Below, one piece after another: positions 1 to 63,757 of a stretch of DNA of 64,000 bases. A program made the position numbers and the translations under genes. The stretch is from Doris montereyensis. Lineage: Eukaryota; Mollusca; Gastropoda; Nudibranchia; Dorididae. Position 1 is the first letter of the stretch, and each line of letters begins with the position of its first letter. The notes beneath the pieces are model-generated. The model searched no databases. It saw only the letters and a program-made list of their open reading frames with translations, and was not told where the DNA came from. The stretch lies in assembly GCA_037039925.1 (NCBI GenBank), contig JAXRKP010000241.1:118501-182500 (forward strand). Reading direction: 5' to 3'.

Positions 1-65
1 TGGGGCGTATCCCAGTTTCTATACTGTGAAGCAGAACATGTGATAATACTTGAAATTAAGACTTA

Positions 66-240
66 AGTAATCATCTCCTGAACAGGATGCAAGTCTGTTG
101 TAGGTTTTACTCCCAAGTGAGTGCTTGTACTCATTTGCATCTGGTCGAGTGAGGAAAATGCCGACTTAGCTTGCTAGGATTCGAATTGGAACCTCATGAA
201 CCCAGTTCAGAAACTTAACCACGGGCCACCGATGCCACTA
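66..240 (-). repeat. tRNA-derived SINE, family B
   Basis: Read on the minus strand it starts GGCATCGGTGGCCCGTGGTT (tRNA-like A-box side) and has a B-box-like GGTTCCAATTCGAATCC. The body contains ttcctcactcgacc and ggtgcaaatg-like blocks shared with the copy at 13,950-14,145. Confidence 0.7.
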
Positions 241-526
241 CAAAACAGTGTAGGTATTGATTGTGAAAAGAACTTTAAAAGCCTCATCTGCCGTCAGTCG
301 TGTCGTTTAGACTTGGGACAATTGAAGGGACCAGTTCAGTAGTGTGCCTATGTCCATTTTAGTGACAAATGAGAAAGAGAGATAATCCTAGCGACTAAAT
401 AGAAATCATGCCTCCTGAAAAGTGTAAAAATGATGATGAAAATTCATCACGTTTACAACCGTTTGAACTTGGGAATTCCTAAAGCCATCTGTGCCTAAGT
501 CATGGTTTTTTTACATTTTTCTCGAA

Positions 527-654
527 ATGACGTAATCGTGACTTGGGCACACTATTGAAATGACGTAATTGTGACTTGGGCACACTATTGAAATGACGTA
601 ATTGTGACTTGGGCACACTATTGAAATGACGTAATTGTGAGTTGGGCCCACTGT
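527..654. repeat. 33-bp tandem repeat, about 4 copies
   Basis: Unit begins ttgaaatgacgtaattgtga. Every copy carries a CRE-like tgacgtaa core. It lies beyond the last MED25 exon seen, presumably in the next intron. Confidence 0.9.
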
Positions 655-928
655 GGGTGGCAGGTAAAGCTTGAAACAGTCCAGCATCCTGTCACACAAG
701 GGTGATTTGTATTGAATACATATTGGAATGCTATGGCAACCAGTATACACACTGGCTTAATGGACCTCTATGTCTGGAACAGGCTGCATTGTTTTACAGG
801 GTTTTTTACATCTAGATATATAATATGGTCTAACAATCTTTTTTCTAAATCCGCATCATAAGATCATATTACAAATTGAACTAGTCTGAACTTGTGTCTT
901 GATGCTAATAAAACAAAGTTTAAAAGAT

Positions 929-1175
929 CCCCCCCCCCCCCCCATCCGCAATCACTGTATGATTCTACATCATGCTTGATTGTGAACTTGTGTCTTTGAT
1001 CTATTTAAAAAAATTATAAAAAACAAAACAACCAAAAACAAAACATGTATTCCCCCCCCCCCCCCCCCCCAATCACTGTATGATTCTACATCATGCTTGA
1101 TTGTGGCCACGTGTCTTTGGATCTATTTATAAAAATTATAAAAAACAAAACAACCAAAAACAAAACATGTATTCC
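929..1175. repeat. About 120-bp direct duplication with poly-C tracts
   Basis: Two copies of a segment starting aatcactgtatgattctaca, each preceded by a run of C (929-944 and 1051-1070) and ending in an A-rich block with attataaaaaacaaaacaac. Confidence 0.85.
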
Positions 1176-1275
1176 AAACAAACTTATCATAGCAAGGTAT
1201 GTATGATGATTGTATGAAAAAGTTTCTAAAAAAAGTCTAACAAAAATATAACTTGGCTGTGCAGACAATAATTCT

Positions 1276-1407
1276 CTTTCGAGAAACTAGGAAATATGGT
1301 GAAAATTGCATTTCAATAGGAATTCATAGGCAATATAATGAAAATGATGTTTCAATTGGAATTCATAGGAAAAATGGGGAAAATGATATTTCAATTTGAA
1401 TTCATAC
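1276..1407. repeat. About 45-bp tandem repeat, 3 copies, abutting the MED25 exon 18 donor
   Basis: Three diverged copies of a unit with ttcaat.ggaattcatagg. The last copy runs into the exon 18 splice donor (1407-1406), so the donor's gtatgaattc is part of a repeat copy. Confidence 0.75.
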
Positions 1408-42791
<41,384 letters not shown>

Positions 42792-43084
42792 GATGAAAGA
42801 TAACCACTTTCAGATCAACAGCTTTAAAAAAAACCCAGATCACCAGCTTACAAGAAAATGGTAAATATTGACACCTGAAGGAGAAAAAGAAGAAAGTTTC
42901 AATATATAAAAACAAACTTCTAAAATCGAATTCCTTTTAAGTATCAAAACAAGAGAACAACAAAACGTGAAAGTTAGATCGGCTAAGAGAAGTGGTCTGA
43001 AGGTAATAAGATTGGCAAAAAAAACAAGCCTCTATTATGATTGTAGGCTACAGTGGTGTTTTGACCTCAGAATATTATTCATTA

Positions 43085-43605
43085 TTCAAAGGAAGATTCA
43101 AGATGTCACAACTTTATGCTTTTCAATCTTGACTATTGTAATTCACCGTTGTTTGGTCTCCCGCAAGAAAAATCAAAAGATTTCAAGTCATTCAAAACAA
43201 TACAGCCAAATTTATCTTTAAAAAATGAAAATTTGAAAATATATCCCTACTATTGACAGAACTTCACTGGTTAATAGTTGAGAAAAAGAGTAAAATCTAA
43301 AGCTGTAACAGCACCTAGTTATCTTCAAAGTCTTTTAAATGTCTATTAACCTGGTCAGACTTAGTTGATACTTGTAGTCTATTACTCCCAAAAGTAAACA
43401 TTAGTACGGGTACACAATCTTTTGTACGTATGACCCATTTGTGTGGAATGCCCTCCAATAGAGATTTAGAGAGGTACACAATCTTTTGTACGTATGACCC
43501 ATTTGTGTGGAATGCCTCCCTACACAATCCATAGAGAATTTAGAGAGAGGCAAAATCATTATCAATTTTTAGAAAAAACATCGAGACATACCTTTTAACT
43601 AGCTT
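43085..43605 (+). mobile_element. Degenerate CR1/L2-type LINE 3' fragment
   Basis: Broken frames still read LDYCNSPLFGLPQEKSK (family LDYCNSLLYGLP), then TAPSYLQSLLN and VWNAL, in the order seen at the C-terminus of CR1/L2 reverse transcriptases. A 44-base block around tacacaatcttttgtacgta is duplicated at 43,410 and 43,476. Many stops. Confidence 0.7.
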
Positions 43606-43619
43606 ATAAAACCTTAACA

Positions 43620-44630
43620 TTTGGTCCATGTATAGCTTTGACATAGATAAAAAACACAATATTGTGAAATTTGCTTTCAATTTGTGTGTTTTGTGAATAT
43701 TTTTGGGGTGCAAACATCAGCAATTGAGACTGACGGCATTCCCCTCTTTTTAATAAGTCATTTTTCACCGTAAGGTAAGTGAGGTCAACAACCTTTTATT
43801 CTGTTTTCTTTAATTCTATGTGAAAGAGAATTGTTCAAAGAAAATTTGGCGAGTTCTAAATTTTAAAAAAAAATCTTTTGCAGTGATCACGTGAGGCAGG
43901 TTTCAGATTTTTGTTATTATGTAACAACTGTGGTCTACAAATGAACACACAGTAAGAGCTGAAAAAAAAAGTTGAAAAATATGTACAAGCGCCGTTTTAT
44001 GATCTGGAGTAAAAGAAAACATATTCCTACGACGTTATATCCTGTAAATGACACGAAAAAAAAATCATAGGTAACTCTAAATGAGAGTGAGAATACCATG
44101 AGACTACTGTCAGTCTGCAAAACCTTATGCTCGGATAAAAAATATTTTTTCGATCTGAGATCTAATAACGGTAATATTGCGTCAAGCTATTTTCTCGTAG
44201 TTCATTTTGTGTAAGCCTATTGAGAAATTATGAAATTTTGTTTTTAAATTGTCCGGTTGGCTTTGCGGAATATTTTGTCTTTGAATGCCCTTACAGTCAT
44301 GGCTGACGGCCATGCGCTGACGTCCGCACAAAAATGTAGACGATGATCGGCCATCAGAAAGGAGACTGTGATCAGGTTAGATTCGGAGACCGTTCAGGTT
44401 AGATTCGGTTGCATTAGCAAAACCTGCTCTGGCTTATCGTGAGTGAAACTTATGTAAAGAAGTCCGGCAATCAATAGGCTTTCATGATTTATTACTTTCT
44501 AATAAATAAAGACAAGATAATTGGCAATACGGGAGGTTTAGAAGTCCATTACAACGATAGTGACTCTACGTCTCCACTATACAGTCTTCTTCGCATAACA
44601 ATACAATATTACTAAAAACGCATTTAAACG
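43620..44630. other. No gene recognised
   Basis: Intergenic or 5' UTR-intron sequence. It has no recognisable frame, tandem array or element. Confidence 0.6.
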
Positions 44631-44639
44631 AGAGAGAGA

Positions 44640-45010
44640 GAAAATAATACTAATAGCACAGGTTCAAGTAGAGTTCAAGATATGTCAGCCACCGCTCCCA
44701 TCCCGTCCTCCGCGAAGCAATTATCGATCGATAAAGACACAAGTTTGTGCTAGTCTAGAGTGGGGCGCTCTATGTGACTGTAAATAGTCGGAGAGGGGAT
44801 TGGGGGGGGGAGTGATGATGGGAGTAGGGGAAAAGTGATGATGGGAGTGGGGGGGGCATTTGTTGCTGGTGCATCTCTCCCTCTCTCTCTTGGCAAATAT
44901 CGGTCTATACGTATCGCATCCTCACTCGTTACATAAGTCGGGAAGTTTACTGTACCGGTTTCGGCAGAATGGTACACACGATAAACCCGTAACACGTATA
45001 GTATAAAGGC
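44640..45010 (-). repeat. Dispersed element D, minus-strand copy
   Basis: Reverse complement runs gggtttatcgtgtgtaccat, atagaccgatatttgcc, short GA run, acaaacttgtgtctttatcg, gataattgcttcgcgg, cttgaacctgtgctattagt. The 39-bp unit occurs once here but about 24 times after the other copy. Confidence 0.75.
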
Positions 45011-45224
45011 AAACAATATAGAATTATAAAGGACAAACAATCACACGATCCGGAAAGCGTGAGTCATCTGATCAACAGTAAGGCACCGGCCGTGGACTCC
45101 ACACCCGAGGTGTCGGGAAACACAAAAACAGACTTCACATCTTATTGAGAACTAGGGAAAAATCGGAACTCTCCAAACCAGATGCCAAAGCGTTACGTCA
45201 CTAAATAAACGCCAGGGGAACCTT

Positions 45225-45480
45225 GGTCGACGGATCCGTGCAGTTCGCGTAACATTACGTCACTGGCATTGGACCTAGAATTTTCACAGATATGCCCTTG
45301 ACTGAAAAACATGACTTTTAAAAGCTAATTTACTCGCCTCACAGTCCTTTGCTATCTCTTAAAGTCATGTATCTGGAATCCTCAGGTTCTAAGCTTTAAC
45401 ATGGTATATAACACTTGTAAGAAACATAACATGTACATTTTGACAAAAGAGGGAAATGGGGATGGACCATTTTGTGAAAC
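45225..45480 (-). repeat. Dispersed element E, minus-strand copy
   Basis: Reverse complement reads ctgaggattccagatacatg, gactttaagagatagcaaag and ttaaaagtcatgtttttcag, closely matching 29,390-29,565. Confidence 0.7.
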
Positions 45481-45720
45481 CTGCCATATCTAGAATCTAG
45501 ATAAGTATATTTTTGTAGACAATACTGAACATAAAAATAAAGTCTTGCTACTTACTAGATTCTAGATCTAGATCTACTTGGTTCAGAGAACAGGATCTAA
45601 AGCTAGCTTTAAAATCAAAATCTAGATATAATCTAGATTTCTAGAGCTAGATCCAAATCTAGAGCCTAGATTTATAGGTCTTGGTATGACTATATCTAGA
45701 CCTTTGTGAACACAGCTTGT
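45480..45720. repeat. Cluster of tctagatc motifs
   Basis: Dense, irregular tctaga/agatct hexamers. Similar clusters at about 3,295-3,335 and 36,540-36,780. Confidence 0.7.
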
Positions 45721-45824
45721 GATGAATTGCTAGATTCAAAAAATTCAATATTTTCACTGTCTCCTACCTACTCATCTAAATCTTACCAAGCCTACCAAGT
45801 CACTAGCCGCGTATCCAGCCGTTC

Positions 45825-46005
45825 GTTCTATCCATATGATTACGGTGTCGATTTTAAATTAACACCCGAATGAATGAGCCGTTCGTTCTATCCATATCAT
45901 TACGGTGTCGATTTTAGATTAACACCCGAATGAATGAGCCATATGATTCGGTTCTATCCATATCATTACGGTGTCGATTTTAGATTAACACCCGAATGAA
46001 TCTAT
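45825..46005. repeat. About 60-bp tandem repeat, 3 copies
   Basis: Unit begins ccgttcgttctatccatatg and ends attaacacccgaatgaatga. Confidence 0.92.
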
Positions 46006-46261
46006 CTCAATAAACAAAACAATCAAAGTCGGCAGTTTCTAAAAACACCACAGTACTTAATGGAAAATATTTTATGTCTTTAATCCCTAATATACTAAGC
46101 ACTTAGTATCGTCGATAGTGGTGGGTAAGATTTGGGATTGTACTTGGATTTTTTTCAAATCATAATAGTAATAGCATTAGAGCGTTTTTACTTACGTTAC
46201 TGTTTGAATACAATTTATACTCACCGAGTCTACAATCTTAACAGCAGAGAGGGTTTGAGTG

Positions 46262-46388
<127 letters not shown>

Positions 46389-46439
46389 TGATTTATTACT
46401 TACTTATTTTCATATTTTTATTTCATTTTAGATCTGAAC

Positions 46440-47780
46440 CTATGTATTGTTGAGGTTATGACACGTGACGGCAGCAAGGTGTCCAGCGACTTCTTTTGTA
46501 ATAGTATCTATTATTAAGGTTATGACACGCGATGGTAGCAAGGTGTCCAGGGATATCTTATGTTTACTCGATACTTTAGATCTTTCTTATATTATGGATG
46601 AAATGGATGGCTAAGATTGTGCCTGCCTCAAGTTTTTCATATCCTTACTATGTAAGCAATACACTTGGACGTTTAATTTACACTTTAATTGCAACGTTCA
46701 ATAACTAATTTATTCACTGGAATAGTATTCAAAAGGCATGGTAGATGTATGGGTTAGCTAGCAAAATTGAACCCAGCAACCATTGATATTTGTGACGAAA
46801 TATGTTTGCTTACAAGACGCTCAGAGTAGATTAAATATCAACGCGTTCCATTGACGATTTGGTTGTCAACGGTTTGTTTGGGGGGGTTTTTTTGGGTTTT
46901 TTTTTTTTGGGGGGGGGTTGGGGGAGGGGGATACAGCTGAGAGCCAAAATACTCATATTTGACAATAATGTTCATACTTCACACATACAAAGGGTATCTT
47001 GTTGTGATCACCATGAATTAGTTTTTTTGTTGCTCAACATTTTGGTTTCCATGGTAACGGTGGCCATATTGGTGTGATCTTCTAAAGTCCACCAAACTTA
47101 AGATATAAGAAGTAGAAAGACATACAAAAGTTGTGTAAGATCGGATTTTTAGATATCTGGTTTAGTTATTGAGAGAAAAAATATAGCGAAAAGAATCATT
47201 CTACAAAACCTGAAGAAGACCAATTTTTTATACTAAATCGTCAAGAAAAATCAAAATTGATGAATTTTTCCAAAAAAATCATCATCATACAAATTAGGTA
47301 ATCATATGAAGAAGCTTTAGCCCAAATTTGATTAAAATATAATGGTACTTTATGACTTTTAGCAAAATGTTTGCAAAAAAAAGCTAGTTTTGAGGAAAAC
47401 GCCATTTGTATTTCTGAAACCAAAAGTATGTATGGAAGCGTTTTGCAGACAGAGGCTTATGATTTTGTATCATCGGTACTAAATCTACTGTGTATCAAAC
47501 GTGACAGACTTTCCCTTTACATAGATATCACATATGACAGGAATTCCCATATTTTCAAAATTTCAAAAACTTGAGTTAATTTATAAAAATTTTCAATAAA
47601 AAGAGGGCCATAAACAAAATTTAGATAACATATAGTTTCCATGTGTTTTTACTTTGGCAGACCGATTCTAGAAGACTTATAGCATATAAAAATGCTAATA
47701 TCTAAATTTTGATATTTTTTACTCAAACTTCAAAATATATCTGTAGTGTCATTAGTGCATCACAAGATGTCAATCTGCAC
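46440..47780. other. No gene recognised
   Basis: Contains a G/T homopolymer stretch at about 46,870-46,930 and a short duplication (ggttatgacacg...gcaaggtgtccag at 46,453 and 46,518). No coding signal. Confidence 0.6.
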
Positions 47781-47794
47781 CAAGGCAATCATTC

Positions 47795-48330
47795 ATTACC
47801 AGGTTCCGACCTTCATCACGATGGCACCAACACACTACAAGACAACGGTCTCGGTGTAACTCATTACCAGGTTCCACTTGAGTCAGATGGCACCAACACA
47901 CTACAAGACAACGGTCTCGGTGTAACTCATTACCAGGTTCCAACCTTGAGTCAGATGGCACCAACACACTACAAGACAACGGTCTCGGTGTAACTCATTA
48001 CCAGGTTCCAACCTTGAGTCAGATGGCACCAACACACTACAAGACAACGGTCTCGGCCTTCTACCAGTTCGACAGCACATGCCAATGTGCGTCAAGTCAT
48101 TGACTCATTACCAGGTTCCGACATTCAGTTAGAGGTAGATGGCATGAGCTCACTACCAATGTACCGGACTACGATCGACGGCCCGGCATACAGTGTATCA
48201 CCAAGTGCCTATCTTCATCATATTCATAGCATTGATTCATTGCTGTGTGCCAACGGTCATCATGATGGCACGAGCACACTACAAGACCACAATCTTGGCC
48301 TAATGCTAGTGCACAACAAGATTTATTACT
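47795..48330. repeat. 68-bp tandem repeat, 4 good and 2-3 degenerate copies
   Basis: Unit begins actcattaccaggttccaac and includes gatggcaccaacacactaca. Copies after 48,080 are strongly diverged. Confidence 0.93.
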
Positions 48331-48510
48331 AGGTTACATACTTGAGCAGGATGACATCATGCACACTGGAAGTACAAGACATAATACTATTAATACGGGC
48401 TGTATAATGGCTTGCTATGGCGTTTTCCCCCTAAATAAACCTCTTGACAAAACAACTGTCAAAGACTCGTGTAATCAAAGGGCATACGAACAAAAACAGA
48501 GGGAGCAGAG

Positions 48511-48617
<107 letters not shown>

Positions 48618-48767
48618 TGGGCTGACAGACAGAGAAGTAGAGAGTGAGGTTGATGAAGAAAGGGACGGAGAAAGACAAAATCAATTAAAACTAGAGAAAA
48701 GGAATGATTGAGAAAGAAAAAATAAGGAGAGCAAGAGGTTAACTGAGAGAAAGAGATAGATAGTGTG

Positions 48768-48770
48768 TGA

Positions 48771-48862
<92 letters not shown>

Positions 48863-48873
48863 GAGGGGGGGGG
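48768..48873. repeat. Compound (TA)n(GA)n microsatellite
   Basis: (TA)n at 48,772-48,814 followed by (GA)n and a G run. Confidence 0.97.
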
Positions 48874-49506
48874 GATGCCTTATTTGCTTAATCCGGCTAT
48901 TCCCCCAACCTCACTACTAACGATACAAAACCATGACCAAAAAACACATCAAAACAATGCCTCCTGCTGTCCTATCCGAGACTAAAAACAAATGAAATTG
49001 TTACCAGCACAACTCAAAGCAAACAAAGACCTAATACATAAATGTCCCCCTAATATCCCACCCCTTTTGAAATTGAAAAATGGGACATAACCGGATCGGG
49101 ATGTTACGCAGACATGTAAAATGCTTTCTCACTCTGTAACAGACAGTATTATTCTTCACACCTTGAGACCTGAATCTACCAAGGTTCCCTGATGACGCGT
49201 AGATAATATTATCAGTTTTTTCCCCAAATATGATTGGCTGACCAATCAGAAAACTAGTTTCAAACTTTACTTGAACCAGAGAGCCTTGCTAATCTAGGCT
49301 CTCTACTGAGCCAAAGAGTGTACCCCCCCCTCCTCAAAAGCCAATGTAAATACATATATAGACACATATTATTTGCAGTTTTTTTGCACCTCTTCACACG
49401 AAACAATCCGAACTTCGCGTCACAAGGTTGGCAGTGGCAGGAGGAACACGGCAAAATCCGGTACAAGGTTTGTTAGGACAGGACGGAAATAACCGGCCAC
49501 CTCGCC

Positions 49507-49793
49507 ACAGGTGCTAAGAATAAGATGTAACATAGATAATATTAAAGCCCATAGGAACAAAGACGAGACAATTACAAGTAATAGACAGAAACAAATCCTG
49601 ACCACCATGGGGATCAAACCCGCGATCTCTGCGTCGGCACCCACCGTCTCACAATGAAAAAGAAAGCATGCTACCAACTGCGGGTTTGATCCCCATGAGT
49701 TTTTTTTTTTTCTGTCTTTTCCTTGTATTCGTCTTGTCTTTGATCTTATGGGGTTTTAATATTATTCAATGTCATTTCCTTCACTAAGAAGAA
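49507..49793. repeat. Head-to-head pair of SINE-like elements forming an inverted repeat
   Basis: Left arm (minus, about 49,507-49,627) and right arm (plus, about 49,678-49,793) share gcgggtttgatccccatg, then ctgtct, cttgta.t.gtctcgtctt and ttaatattat.....gt.a. The 18 bases next to the loop are perfectly complementary and the rest is diverged. The B-box-like ggtttgatcccc suggests tRNA-derived SINE heads facing each other. Confidence 0.75.
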
Positions 49794-50491
49794 TAAGGTG
49801 GGTGCCAAGTGGTTACTTGTTGTCTCGTATTTGGTCGGGTGAAACGGTTTACCACACTTTGATTATGCACAGGTGCCTGTATTCATATCCTAGTCGAGTT
49901 TATGAATGAGATGACTGTCATTGGTAATCATCGTGAAACAATTGGAATGGCGACGACTCGGACTGTGGGGAAACTGTTTGTCCGGTCTGTTCCCAAAAAT
50001 AGGATGCTAACCGGACCGGGTGGGCGGCTACTAATGTAGCATTAAAGACCCTAGCACAAGATAGGGACACATGGGAACTAGATCTAGTGACAAAATATAT
50101 CCAGCGATATGATTACGACCACCATTCTAAACAGTTTAGGACAAGCGTCCCTTGTCCTGACTGCGATGCCTTTATTTTATCTTATTTTATAACTTGAGTG
50201 GATTGCAGATCGAGATGGTAGATCTAAATATAGAAATGACGGCAAACAAACATGGCAGCGCCCATGACGGCACCAGTATGTATAACAATAATGAAGCTAA
50301 CCACTGTCTGGTTAGTTGATTTTTAAATATTTCTGTATCATTTAGGATGAAATTAATTTTTGATAATGATGGGTAACTGACAAAAATACACCTGCAACCG
50401 CTAATCAGAACATATCCAACCTCATGGAAACTGGTTAACCATCAGAAAGATATCAATAACATCCAGTATGGACGCAGCCATTTTTACTTAC

Positions 50492-50620
50492 CGTCGACTC
50501 GTTTCTCGCTCGAGACTGAATGCACTAGCAGTCGCTGTACACAGGCGCAATCTGGAGGGCACTGAATGCAGCCTTGCAAGGCAGTACTGAGTGTCCTTGG
50601 CATTGATCGGGCCCGAAGTC
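50492..50620 (-). promoter_or_regulatory. Candidate first non-coding exon / promoter region of MED25
   Basis: On the minus strand GTCGACG|gtaagt gives a strong donor at 50,492, in a locally GC- and CpG-richer stretch. The MED25 start exon has a splice acceptor in its 5' UTR, so an upstream non-coding exon is needed, and this is the best donor I found by eye. Its right border and transcription start are not visible. The link to MED25 is inference. Confidence 0.3.
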
Positions 50621-50699
50621 GAACTATACAGGGCTGTATAGAGATTAGGCTATGCCTACTTAGAACAAATCAGGAATATCTTCGACTTGAACTTGGACA

Positions 50700-53430
50700 T
50701 TCGGTGACCTCTTGAAGTTTCACTTTCAGACAACACAGAACACGGCTTGCTATAAATTTAGAATCTAAGAATGATTACACAGTGTGTTTTTAATAAATTC
50801 TTTCAATTTGGGCATAAATCCGTATTTTTTCGACTTCACTGTTTGAATGGCTCCCAGAGTTGCATTACGGCAAGGCAATTACAGTGAGTGTTTTATTAGA
50901 TATTGTACACTGTCTCCATCCCACCCTCAGCCAGACAGGGACCGATGATGTCCCGGTGACACAAAGGAATTGTTGGCCAGTTAGGACTAATGCTGTCGTC
51001 AAACTGTTCAATGGGAATGAATTAAAAATAAGGGGAGGGCTCACTGCCTCCCATTGAGTGCAAACGGAGCCTGTGGAGTACTTTGGCCATCAATCGAAGT
51101 TGCAACTGAGAGACACAAAATGACCTGGCTGTTCCAATGTGTCAATTGCATTCGCCAAGGGAAATAATGTTTTTATATAAATTTTTTGCTGTCCCTCTAT
51201 GAATGATTTTTCCCTGTTTTCTTTCCTTATTACGTTCTGCTTATAATGTTCTGCCTGAATGTTCTTTGTATTGTATTTTACAATGTGAATGCCATACCTT
51301 CCGTTAAAGCAAGATGTCACTAGCTCAATTTTTTTTTTAATTGGCAGATTAGTTGCATTCACTTGTGGGTCAAATGGGACATCAATTCTTAAGGAGTGCC
51401 AAGGAGTGATCAAGATTCTAGGTTCAGATGATAGATATAATCTAAAGAACTTATTTAATTGTGCACTGCCAACATTTCACACCAAATACGATTACAAACT
51501 CTAGTTTAAACTCAATATATACATTCTCTCCTTGCTGCTCTACGTGTATGTCACAAAGTGCATTACCAATTCTTCTCTCTATTATTACTCCTGGATTAAC
51601 ACCGCTGACCATAGGCACAACAGTGTGAAATACATTGTGGCGATGTTAAATTGCGGGAGTATTAACAATAGGAAGACGACGTGGAAAAAAATGCGAAATG
51701 GCCTTTTGTTTTTGTTTCTTTTAGTGTAGCGGGGCAACCCCCTGAACCCACCACACTCTCCTTTAGTTTAAACTCGATACTTTCTCCTCACATCTCTACG
51801 AGTGTGTCACGAAGTGTGTTACGAAGTCCTCTCCCTTATCCTTGAAGCTGTTGTCCTGAAAAGGACAGTTTGTCCCTGAGAAGGGCGGTTTTGGTGAGGG
51901 TCCCAAGGGTTTAATAAGTGACGATACAAACACATCGTTTAGAAGGCGAAGAAAGCATCTCACTCGTCCAATATAAATAGCCAGGATGGGACTAGAATGT
52001 GATGCTGCTGACACCTCTCTGCTTCTTCAGGATGTTTTATTTGGCATCCAACCAAGATCGCTCAAGAGATTGGGTGTTGGTTTGATCATCCGGTTCGACA
52101 AAGTGTTGCTGGTAGTTGACCCATTCACTGTCGCACCAACTTATATAATCCTCTATCGCTACTTAATCTGATTTGTCAATGTTATAGTCACAGAGACAGC
52201 CCACTATCACACCGACACATCAAATGACTTGTTCAACAGTAGAGAAGGTAAACCCTATCTAATCACTGACTCGCCATTAATCTCGACAGCCTCACCGTGT
52301 CCTCTCACTGCCACATACCCACACATCAAACAAAAGGAAAGGTAGACCATAGCCAATCAGAAGAAAGCTCAGGTAGCCCCAATTTGGCAATAGACCGTCA
52401 ATTAAAGTAGCACCAACACTACTTGTATGTACATGTATACGTTTTCATCAACTTCTTTGAAATTTATATTATATATTGTACATTTAATTAATGTTATCAG
52501 ACTGTCAAAGGAAATCAAAATTAAATAAATGATTGCAAAGTTATTAGTCTTCAAAGTTTGAGTTGTTTATTTTTGTCCACCTGATATATATTAGTATCTC
52601 AATCAACCTTACCATTTCTGTTATCATTAAATATCCGATAATAGTATAAACCAAGAGGAGAAGCATGGAACTGAATTGCTTCTCAGAGGTATTTTAACAG
52701 AATCGTACATGATTGCCTTTAACTATAAACTCATTCAGACTTTATGTAATGATAGGTAGCGATGCTAAGTTCTATCAAAGGGTAGACCTACAGCTAAGCC
52801 CTTTGTAATGTTAAAAACTTTTTCTTGATCTTTATTTAGACAAAAGGTTTGAGCCTTTGGATTGACAAAGTTGTCTTTATTCAACCAGATTTGTGAGACA
52901 AAGACAAATTCTTCAATCGCCTTGTTTCTATTCTAAGGCAATTTTTACAACAGTAATAAGTGTTTTTTCTTTTACGCTTCAACCTTTTTCTGTGATTTTG
53001 CTTTTTTTTAAGGCTAAGTCACTAGCGATTATTATCACATGTTCCATTTCACACTCAAGAAACCAGGATAAGCTCCGGCTTTACTTTATGGGCCCTTATG
53101 GCCTTGAAACACGTAGTATAGGTCAGTTGAGGTCACATGTTTTTTTCGCCATCTCCTGAGAATCATTGATCCAAGTCTCATACTTGCTATCAATTTTATT
53201 ATCTACACTAGAAATAAAGCCTGTTCCACAAATGGTGGCAAATATTGTGGAGTAACATTAACAGAAAAACTTGCCTTGCCTTCTTCTTCAGGTATTGTTA
53301 ATGACTAATAAGTTTTTTTTTACTTCATGTATTTCCCCTGCATAGGGAATAATAGATCTGAAGACCAGCTCAGAATTATAATATATTTATAGATAGATTG
53401 CCAGATAGATAAAGAGGGAGATATAATTCG
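50700..53430. other. No gene recognised upstream of ABCB8 exon A1
   Basis: No exon with convincing homology. A direct repeat of about 60 bases (tttaaactc.ata...tctacg.gt.tgtcac.aagtg) occurs at about 51,507-51,570 and 51,769-51,826. The ABCB8 initiator exon and promoter may be here but I could not identify them. Confidence 0.55.
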
Positions 53431-53443
53431 TTATTTTTGTCTG

Positions 53444-53494
53444 TCTATCTATCTATCTATCTATTATCTATATCTACCTATCTATCTATTTATG

Positions 53495-53569
<75 letters not shown>

Positions 53570-53642
53570 CTATGCATCCATCCATCTATCTATCTGTGCA
53601 TCCATCCATCTATCTATCTATCTATCTATCTATCTGTCTGTC
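53444..53642. repeat. (TATC)n microsatellite
   Basis: About 200 bases of tatc with tgca and tgtc interruptions, just upstream of ABCB8 exon A1. Confidence 0.98.
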
Positions 53643-53776
53643 TATACTGTTCAGGTTTCTTTTTTCTGTTGGTTATCTTTTGAAATCAAATTTTTTGTCA
53701 TGTTTGAGTGCTCATAAAGTATCTTTTGTAATTTTTTTTTCTCAGAAAGATATTTATCACATTGTTATTTTTCCAG

Positions 53777-63108
<9,332 letters not shown>

Positions 63109-63119
63109 GTGATTTCATA

Positions 63120-63210
63120 ATAATAATAATAACTGGCACTCATATAGCACTTTACCCTGTGCTTTAGCCCGTAGAAAACAGGCTTTAGGTGCTTTACAAT
63201 GGCAACAGAA
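63120..63210 (+). repeat. Short dispersed repeat with tatagcactttac motif
   Basis: (aat)n followed by ggcactcatatagcacttta and ggctttaggtgctttacaat, a pattern common in short interspersed repeats of many animals. Begins 12 bases after ABCB8 exon A7. Confidence 0.5.
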
Positions 63211-63360
63211 CATCATAATTATATTGATATATAATACATGTACTTAGTATGATAAAGCATAGTCATAATTCAACTAGACCTTGGTTTCAATGAGATCTCA
63301 GGTTCGACGAGAACTCAAGTATGGTCCGGACGATCTTGTTGAATCAAAGGTTCACTGTAC

Positions 63361-63757
63361 AAGCAGCTCAAACGAAATATCTAAGAAGAAGCTTAATGGG
63401 GGAAACTAAAAGAGACAAAATCAGAAACACAACAGTAAGAGATCAAACCAAAAAGATGGCATAAATACTAAGATAGAAATAAATCGACTCAGATGGTTTG
63501 GGCATGTTAACAGAATGAATGACAATAGAATAGCTAAATCTATATAGTGCTAAAACCCAAGGTAAAAGACCAAAAGGCAGACCTCGGAGAAAGTGGGAAG
63601 AAGATATAAAAGAGGCATTAAAGCAAAGAAATTGAACTTTCACGGAAGGAAACAGAAAATGACAGGACAGGGCAGTCTGGAGAAAGATCATTTTGGGCGT
63701 CTAAAACCATACGCCAGAAGGTGGCATGGGAACTGATAAAGAAAGAAAGATAGAAAA
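63361..63757 (+). mobile_element. Second copy of the LINE C-terminus and 3' tail
   Basis: Reads KYLRR.L.GETKRDKIRNT, GKRPKGRPRRKWEEDIKEAL, and the tail gggcgtctaaaaccatacgc to ctgataaagaaagaaaga, closely matching 9,205-9,590. Frame broken. The tail is single-copy here. The unit is preceded by a possible pogo-like end (aaggttcactgtac). Confidence 0.88.

Noticed and set aside
50251..50277. ATGGCAGCGCCCATGACGGC as ABCB8 start exon on the plus strand
   Set aside because: Good start context and a gtatgt after it, but its phase would put a stop early in exon A1, so it does not join.
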